Part shown: one piece after another, positions 56,912 to 61,470 of the stretch
How positions within the stretch are numbered: position 1 is the stretch's first letter
How the letters are laid out: each line of letters starts with the position of its first letter
Assembly: GCA_964628935.1 (NCBI GenBank)
Contig: CAZVOE010000004.1
Coordinates: 1 to 61,470 of the forward strand
Source: CAYLHQ01 sp964628935
Lineage (GTDB): Bacteria > Acidobacteriota > Polarisedimenticolia > Polarisedimenticolales > DASRJG01
Reading direction: 5' to 3'
DNA: 61,470 bases
Translations under genes and position numbers: made by a program
Notes under the pieces: model-generated
What the model was told of the DNA's origin: nothing
Database searches by the model: none
What the model saw: the letters and a program-made list of their open reading frames with translations, nothing else

Positions 56912-57021
56912 CCGCAGCGGACCGGGGATGCATGGATGGGGACGCTCTCGAGTGATCTGAAGCCCGCCTCGATCGCGAGAGCGTTCCAATTCCCGTCTGC
57001 GAAGAGGCGCAATCCTCGCCC

Positions 57022-57585
57022 TCACGCCCGACTGTCCCACAGCACGTCCCGCACCCCACGGTAGGCGTTCTCGAACCGGGCCATCACGAAGAGGGCGTCC
57101 GACAGCCGGTTGAGGTAACGGACGACCTCCGTCCCCACCGCCTCTTCCCGGGCGAGCGCGACCGCCAGCCGCTCGGCCCGCCGGCAGACGGTGCGGGCGA
57201 CGTGGAGATGAGCCGCTCCCGGCGAACCCCCGGGGAGGATGAAGTTCTCGAGCGGCCCGACTTGCTCGTTGAGCCGATCGATCAGCGCCTCGAGCGCGTC
57301 CACGTGGCGCGACTCGACCCGGGGGACCGGAATCTTCGCCTTGTCCTCCTCGAGGACGCAGAGGTCGGCTCCGAGGTGGAACAACTCGTTCTGGATCGTG
57401 AGCGCCGCCGCCGCGAGCGAGGGCTCGAGCCCCGTCGCGATCGCGGCGCCGAGGCAGGCGTTCAGCTCGTCGACCGTCCCGTAGGTCTCGATCCGGAGGG
57501 CGTCTTTGGGAACGCGCTGCCCGCCGCCCAAGCCCGTGGTGCCGTCGTCGCCGGTTTTCGTGTAAATCCTGGTGAGCCGGGGCAT
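57022..57585 (-). CDS. PduO-type cob(I)alamin adenosyltransferase
   Basis: This 187-residue enzyme transfers the adenosyl group of ATP to cob(I)alamin to form coenzyme B12. The N-terminal ATP-binding motif is IYTKTGDDGTTGLGGG, then YGTVDELNACLG. Near the C-terminus RRAERLAVAL and RYLNRLSDALFVMAR are the family signature. The ATG at 57585 is chosen because GGAGG lies eight bases upstream; another ATG at 57600 has no such site. It overlaps the end of the btuB-like gene by three bases, so it should be under the same riboswitch. Confidence 0.93.
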   Translation of the reverse strand: MPRLTRIYTKTGDDGTTGLGGGQRVPKDALRIETYGTVDELNACLGAAIATGLEPSLAAAALTIQNELFHLGADLCVLEEDKAKIPVPRVESRHVDALEALIDRLNEQVGPLENFILPGGSPGAAHLHVARTVCRRAERLAVALAREEAVGTEVVRYLNRLSDALFVMARFENAYRGVRDVLWDSRA

Positions 57586-57587
57586 TC

Positions 57588-59669
57588 TCAGAACCTCCAT
57601 TCGAGCCCGGCGTACCAGCGCCGTCCCGGTGCGGGAGTGTAGAAGGTCGCCTCCTCGAACGTCGAGAAGTCGAAGGCGCGGATCCCGCGGGTCGCATACG
57701 TCTCGTCGGTCAGGTTCCGCACCTCGGCGTAGAGGCGCGGGCCGCTCCCCTCGCGGATCGAGGCGAGGCGAGGTTCCCAGGTGAGTCGTGCGTTCGCGAC
57801 CGCGTACGCCTCCATCTCGGGCTGCGTATTTCCCGGATCGTTATCGAGAACCTGCGGCCCGACCCGGAGCCCTTCGAGACGGAAGCCCAGCCCCAAGGGA
57901 AGTACGAGGTCGAACCCGGCGCCCAAACGGTGCTCCGGCACGAGGGGGACGCGGTTCCCGTCGTCGTCCCCCCCGCGGAACTCGGCGTCGACCCACGCCG
58001 CCGTCACGAACCAGGAGACCCGCTCGTGCGCCCGCCCCCGCGCCGCGATCTCGACGCCGGTTCGCGCGGTCTCCCCGGCGTTGACGTTCCTCCCGAACGG
58101 GTCGGCCGGGGTCGGGGTCGGGTCGAAAACGATCTCGTCCTCCGTGGCGATCCGGAAGAGCGCTGCGTCGATCGAGCCCGAGCCGAGGGCGAGGCGCGCT
58201 CCCGCCTCGTACGACCGGGCGTCTTCGGGATCGAGATCGGGGTTGCTTCCGAAGCCGGGGAAGGCGAACGCTTCCTCCACGGTCGGCGGGAGGAACGACT
58301 CGCCGTATCCCACCCACACCCCGATTCGCTCCGTCGCCGCGAAGGTGACGCCTCCTCGAAGGGAGACCTCCGAGTAAGATCGCTCATCCGTGAGCGTCGG
58401 GTTCGGCACACGTTCCTCGTAGCGGATCCGGTCGCGATCGGCGCGCACCCCGAACGTCAACGCCCAACGGGCCGACGGCTCGAGGACGTTCTGCACGAAG
58501 AGGGCGGTCGCCTCGCGCTCCGCCCGGTTGTCGGCGTTCGGGGCGGCGAGGTCGGGGTTTCCGGGATCCGACGGGGAAGTGAAGAAGCCGAGGCTGTCGG
58601 TCGTTCCCCCGAGCCATTCGATCCCCGCGATCAGACGATTCGACACGGCGCCTCGGGAGAGGTCGTGGGTCACCTGCACGGTGCTCCCGAGCTCCCTCGC
58701 GTCCGTGTCGAGGAAGAAGCCGCCGAACGACGCGGCGGCACGGCCGGTCGAGAGGGACTCGGCGTCGCGGCCGCGGGCGTAGAGGTTCGCGGAGAGGGAA
58801 AACGACGACGATACCGGTCCCATGTACTGAAGCACCGCGAGGTTCGCGTCTTCCCTGGCCCCGTCGAGGCGGTTGTACGGGGACGCGGTGGGGTCGGCCT
58901 CCCACTCCGCCTGCGTGAGCGCCCCCGGCGCTCCCCAGTCGAGCCGCGAGAGCGAGCCGGTGAGCGCGAGACGGCGCCCTCCTCCGAGATCGACCCCGAA
59001 CGACCCGGCGTAACGATCGAGCGTCCCTCCCGCGTTCTCGCGGAAGCCGTCGTTCTCGTCGCTTGCCCCCGAGAGGAACCCGTCGAAGCGCCCCGAACCG
59101 AACGAGAGCGAGGCTCCGAGGCTCGACGCGGCGTCGCTTCCCGCTCCGGCGCGGAGAGCGCCCGAGAACCCTTCTCCGCGCCGCGTGCGGAGGTGCACCA
59201 TCCCCGCTTCCGATCCCGCGCCCGCGACGGCGGCGGCCGACCCCCGCACGATCTCGACCCGTTCGATCGCGTCGAGCGGGACGAGCTCGAGCGCGACCAC
59301 GTTGTTCCTGGGGTCGTTCAGTCGCGCCCCGTCGAGGAAGACGGCGGTGCCGGTGCCGGTCGCGAAGCCGCGCAGGTCGAAGGTCTTCTGCACGTCGTTC
59401 CCGACCTGGTCGTAGAGGACGATCCCCGCCTCGGCCGCGAGGAGGTCCTGGAGCGTGCGGGCGCCGCTCCGCTCGATCGCATCGCGCGCGACGACGGTGA
59501 CGAGGGCGGGGACGTCGTCCGCCGACTCCCCGGGATCGGGGAGCCGCGCCGCGGTGACCTCGACCCGCTCTTCGGGGACGGGCTCGATGCGGATGGGAGA
59601 CTCCTCCGCGAGCGCGGAGAAGGCGAGAAGAGAAGCGACGAGGGGGAACAGAACCGATCGAAGCGCCAT
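57588..59669 (-). CDS. btuB: TonB-dependent vitamin B12 receptor (BtuB-like)
   Basis: The 693-residue outer-membrane protein has a signal peptide (MALRSVLFPLVASLLAFSALA), a TonB-box-like stretch (EERVEVTAARLP), and a plug domain (VPALVTVVARDAIERSGART to VEIVRGSAAAVAG). A 22-strand barrel ends in ATFYTPAPGRRWYAGLEWRF. The substrate call rests on the cobalamin riboswitch upstream and on the adenosyltransferase and ABC transporter genes around it, not on barrel sequence. GGGAGG precedes the ATG at 59669; the frame is open further upstream into the riboswitch, which was not used. Confidence 0.9.
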   Translation of the reverse strand: MALRSVLFPLVASLLAFSALAEESPIRIEPVPEERVEVTAARLPDPGESADDVPALVTVVARDAIERSGARTLQDLLAAEAGIVLYDQVGNDVQKTFDLRGFATGTGTAVFLDGARLNDPRNNVVALELVPLDAIERVEIVRGSAAAVAGAGSEAGMVHLRTRRGEGFSGALRAGAGSDAASSLGASLSFGSGRFDGFLSGASDENDGFRENAGGTLDRYAGSFGVDLGGGRRLALTGSLSRLDWGAPGALTQAEWEADPTASPYNRLDGAREDANLAVLQYMGPVSSSFSLSANLYARGRDAESLSTGRAAASFGGFFLDTDARELGSTVQVTHDLSRGAVSNRLIAGIEWLGGTTDSLGFFTSPSDPGNPDLAAPNADNRAEREATALFVQNVLEPSARWALTFGVRADRDRIRYEERVPNPTLTDERSYSEVSLRGGVTFAATERIGVWVGYGESFLPPTVEEAFAFPGFGSNPDLDPEDARSYEAGARLALGSGSIDAALFRIATEDEIVFDPTPTPADPFGRNVNAGETARTGVEIAARGRAHERVSWFVTAAWVDAEFRGGDDDGNRVPLVPEHRLGAGFDLVLPLGLGFRLEGLRVGPQVLDNDPGNTQPEMEAYAVANARLTWEPRLASIREGSGPRLYAEVRNLTDETYATRGIRAFDFSTFEEATFYTPAPGRRWYAGLEWRF

Positions 59670-59704
59670 GCGAACCTCCCGTTCGAGGGCTGGAAGACGT
59701 TCGC

Positions 59705-59885
59705 CCGGCAGGTCTCCTGGCTTCCGGATCGTCCGCTCGAGGGCTCCTTCCCGGACGCGCAACCCCGATCTCCTCGGGATCCCTCGCGCCCAGTGGATTC
59801 GTGCCCTCGGCGTCCCCGGTGACAGTGGCGGGGGCCGCGCGGGATTCTCACCCGCTTCCCTTGGCCGAACGAAGGTGACAAAGAA
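59705..59885 (-). ncRNA. Cobalamin (B12) riboswitch upstream of btuB
   Basis: On the minus strand the conserved core is clear: GGGAAGCGGGTGAGAATCCC, then CCCCGCCACTGT, a second CCACTGG, and the closing B12-box GCCAGGAGACCTGCC (59707-59721). Binding of adenosylcobalamin should fold the RNA and hide the btuB ribosome site, which begins about 25 bases after the element. Because the adenosyltransferase gene is downstream in the same transcript, product made by that enzyme can shut off its own synthesis. Confidence 0.95.
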
Positions 59886-59899
59886 CGAAAACCGAACGG

Positions 59900-59928
59900 A
59901 CGGTAGCGGGAGGGGCGGGAGGTGTCAA
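59900..59928 (-). promoter_or_regulatory. Predicted promoter for the riboswitch-btuB transcript
   Basis: On the minus strand a consensus TTGACA (59923-59928) and TACCGT (59900-59905) are spaced by 17 bases. The -35 overlaps the stop codon of btuD, so btuB and the adenosyltransferase have their own transcript in addition to any read-through. Confidence 0.6.
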
Positions 59929-60731
59929 GCGGACGTCGGTTCCGCGGCCGCCCCCAGCGCCACCGCGTAAGGCCGTCCCGTCGCCGGATCGACGCGCACC
60001 GCCACCTCGACCTCGTAGACCTCGCGGAGCGGCCCGGGCTGCATCACCTCCTCGGGCGCGCCGTCGGCGACGACCTCCCCGCATCGGAGGAGCACGAGGC
60101 GGGCGCAATACCGCGCGGCGAGGTTCAGGTCGTGGCTCACGAGCACGACCGTGATCCCCTCCTCGCGGTTGAGGCGGCGGAGCAGCTCGTAGGCCTCGAG
60201 ACGGTGGCGCAGGTCGAGGAAGGCGGTCGGTTCGTCGAGCAGGAGGAGCGGCGCTTCCTGCGCGAGCGCCCGCGCGAGGAGCACCCGCTGTCTTTCCCCC
60301 CCGGAGAGGGTGTGGAACGAACGATCGGCGAGATGGGCGATGTCGGTCCGCGAAAGCGCGTCCCGCGCGACCGCGAGATCGCGATCGCTTTCGAGGCCGA
60401 GGAGCCCCTGGTGCGGCGCGCGGCCGAGGAGGGCCATCTGGAGGACCGAGAACTCGAAGGCGGGGGAGGTTTGCTGCGGGACGACTGCGACGCGCCTCGC
60501 CCGCTCGCGAGCCGGAAGCGAACGGAGGTCGTCGCCGAAGAGGCGGAGCGTTCCCTCGTCGGGCCGCACGCTCCCCGACGCGAGCCGGACGAAGGTCGTC
60601 TTCCCCGATCCGTTGGGCCCGAGGATCGCGACCATCTCCCCGCGTGCGATCGAGAGGTCGAACCCACGAAAGACCGGCGCGCCGGGATAGGCGAACCGCA
60701 CGCTGCGGAGTTCAAGCGCCGCCCCGCTCAC
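59925..60731 (-). CDS. btuD: ABC transporter ATP-binding protein for cobalamin (BtuD-like)
   Basis: The 268-residue FecCD-type ATPase has Walker A LGPNGSGKTTF, Q-loop VVPQQTSPAFEF, signature LSGGERQRV, Walker B LLLLDEPTAF and the switch histidine in LVSHDLNLA. It powers import through the permease encoded before it. Start is GTG, overlapping the permease stop by four bases. Cobalamin is assigned from the neighbouring btuB, riboswitch and adenosyltransferase; heme and siderophore ATPases look alike in sequence. A separate substrate-binding protein is not in the window. Confidence 0.85.
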   Translation of the reverse strand: MSGAALELRSVRFAYPGAPVFRGFDLSIARGEMVAILGPNGSGKTTFVRLASGSVRPDEGTLRLFGDDLRSLPARERARRVAVVPQQTSPAFEFSVLQMALLGRAPHQGLLGLESDRDLAVARDALSRTDIAHLADRSFHTLSGGERQRVLLARALAQEAPLLLLDEPTAFLDLRHRLEAYELLRRLNREEGITVVLVSHDLNLAARYCARLVLLRCGEVVADGAPEEVMQPGPLREVYEVEVAVRVDPATGRPYAVALGAAAEPTSA

Positions 60732-61470
60732 GGCCGCCTCAATCTACGGAAGAGCAGAGCGAGAAAAAACGGCCCACCGAGAAGGGCGGTCACGGCCCCC
60801 ACCGGGACCTCGGCCGGCGCGGCGACGGTCCGCGCCAGGGCGTCCGCAAGCACGAGGAAGGCCGCGCCTGCCGCGACCGAGACCGGAAGCAACGTCCGGT
60901 GGTCGGGACCGAAGATCGCACGGACGGCGTGCGGGACGATCAGCCCCACGAATCCGATGACGCCGGTGAACGCGACGGCGGTCGCGGTGGCGAGGGAGGC
61001 GGCGAGCACGGCAACCCACGTCGCTCGCTCCGCCGCGACCCCGAGGTGCCCTGCCTCTTCCTCCCCGAGCGAGAGGATGTTCAGCGTGTGGGCCAGGGCG
61101 AAGAGGGTCGCGGTCCCGACCGTCACGAGGGCCACCATCACGAGGAGGGCGGTCCACGAGATCGAATCGAGCGAGCCGACGAGGAAGAAGAGAACCCCCT
61201 GGAACTTCGCCGGATCCCCGACCGAGATCAGGACGAGGAGGATCGCCGACACGAAGGCATTCACCACCACCCCCACGAGCAGGAGCGCGTGCGACTCGGT
61301 TCGACCGCGCAGGCGGGCGAGTGCGAAGAGGAGGACGAGCGCTGCGCCTGCGCCGAGGAAGGCGGCAGCGGGGCGGCCGAGGAGTCCGATCGGTCCTTCC
61401 CCCGCGGCCGCGAGGAAGAGCACCGCTCCGAGAACCGCCCCCCCCGAGACGCCGAGGACGAACGGGTCGG
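60728..61470 (-). CDS. btuC: FecCD/BtuC-type ABC transporter permease (5' end cut by window)
   Basis: At least 247 residues of a normally 330-residue permease are present. The frame stays open to the last base, and the residues there (DPFVLGVSGGAVLGA) are the well-known early BtuC motif, so about 80 N-terminal residues are missing. The cytoplasmic coupling region and later spans are present (GEEEAGHLGVAAERA, FTGVIGFVGLIVPHAVR). It forms a dimer in the inner membrane with two BtuD subunits. Confidence 0.88.
   Translation of the reverse strand, partial: DPFVLGVSGGAVLGAVLFLAAAGEGPIGLLGRPAAAFLGAGAALVLLFALARLRGRTESHALLLVGVVVNAFVSAILLVLISVGDPAKFQGVLFFLVGSLDSISWTALLVMVALVTVGTATLFALAHTLNILSLGEEEAGHLGVAAERATWVAVLAASLATATAVAFTGVIGFVGLIVPHAVRAIFGPDHRTLLPVSVAAGAAFLVLADALARTVAAPAEVPVGAVTALLGGPFFLALLFRRLRRP

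Overview
The window is a GC-rich, gene-dense chromosomal segment (61,470 bases) from a Gram-negative bacterium. Outer-membrane beta-barrel proteins, a BtuB-type receptor, periplasmic c-type hemes and many secreted proteases indicate two membranes. The following content resembles uncultured Acidobacteriota (Thermoanaerobaculia or Polarisedimenticolia type): an ECF sigma factor next to a Ser/Thr kinase with a C-terminal TPR half, FG-GAP and thrombospondin-type-3 secreted proteins, S9 peptidases and a lone hutH. That placement is inference from gene content only. No phage, IS element or CRISPR array is visible. One tRNA (Trp) is present.

Layout. 1-2091: a 5'-truncated CPBP protease/CHAT protein that looks chimeric near base 380. 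2100-2897: phenylalanine 4-hydroxylase. 3133-9962: two large secreted proteins, a 14-repeat FG-GAP protein and a subtilisin-like protease with calcium-binding tails. 9975-16065: hutH with an unusual Ala-Cys-Gly triad, an Npt-type nucleotide transporter, a Tat-exported epimerase-like protein, a DUF6544-like protein, an RluA-type pseudouridine synthase and an ECF sigma factor. 16049-21720: Ser/Thr kinase-TPR, methyltransferase, small secreted protein and alkaline phosphatase, ending at a clear terminator. 21780-28410 (minus): S9 peptidase, PafA-like phosphatase, TVP38/DedA-type membrane protein and flavin disulfide reductase. 28591-29243: VapBC-type toxin-antitoxin.

29361-33553 is a tightly packed plus-strand run: LsrF-like aldolase, zinc alcohol dehydrogenase, RsbW-like anti-sigma kinase, STAS antagonist, ECF sigma factor, and a single-pass membrane protein whose exported part is 21 tandem nonapeptides. 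The last four look like a complete regulatory circuit joining a partner switch to an ECF sigma/anti-sigma pair. This is the strongest candidate in the window for an undescribed system. 33647-37611: a protease/beta-propeller/beta-barrel fusion overlapping a PrsW protease. 37630-41604: a 1324-residue subtilase. 41842-43999: a serine-less STAS protein, a TlpA-like thioredoxin and a thiolase. 44091-46309: overlapping genes for an EVE-like/DUF429 protein and a YprB-like exonuclease. 46303-49445: a Fur-family repressor, a seven-heme cytochrome with TPRs, a 44-residue coupled ORF and a GNAT. 49449-51170 (minus): THEP1 NTPase, a Rieske-like protein lacking one cluster histidine, tRNA-Trp and TrmB. 51173-55039: FolC, an ArnT-like glycosyltransferase and AccD.

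55035-57132 is a repeated-boundary region. Two unrelated cysteine-rich secreted proteins each sit between a copy of the accD terminator hairpin and a copy of the 3' end of the corrinoid adenosyltransferase gene. 57022-61470 is a minus-strand vitamin B12 locus: BtuC (cut by the window end), BtuD, a promoter with a cobalamin riboswitch, BtuB and the adenosyltransferase. Together these import B12 and convert it to the adenosyl form.
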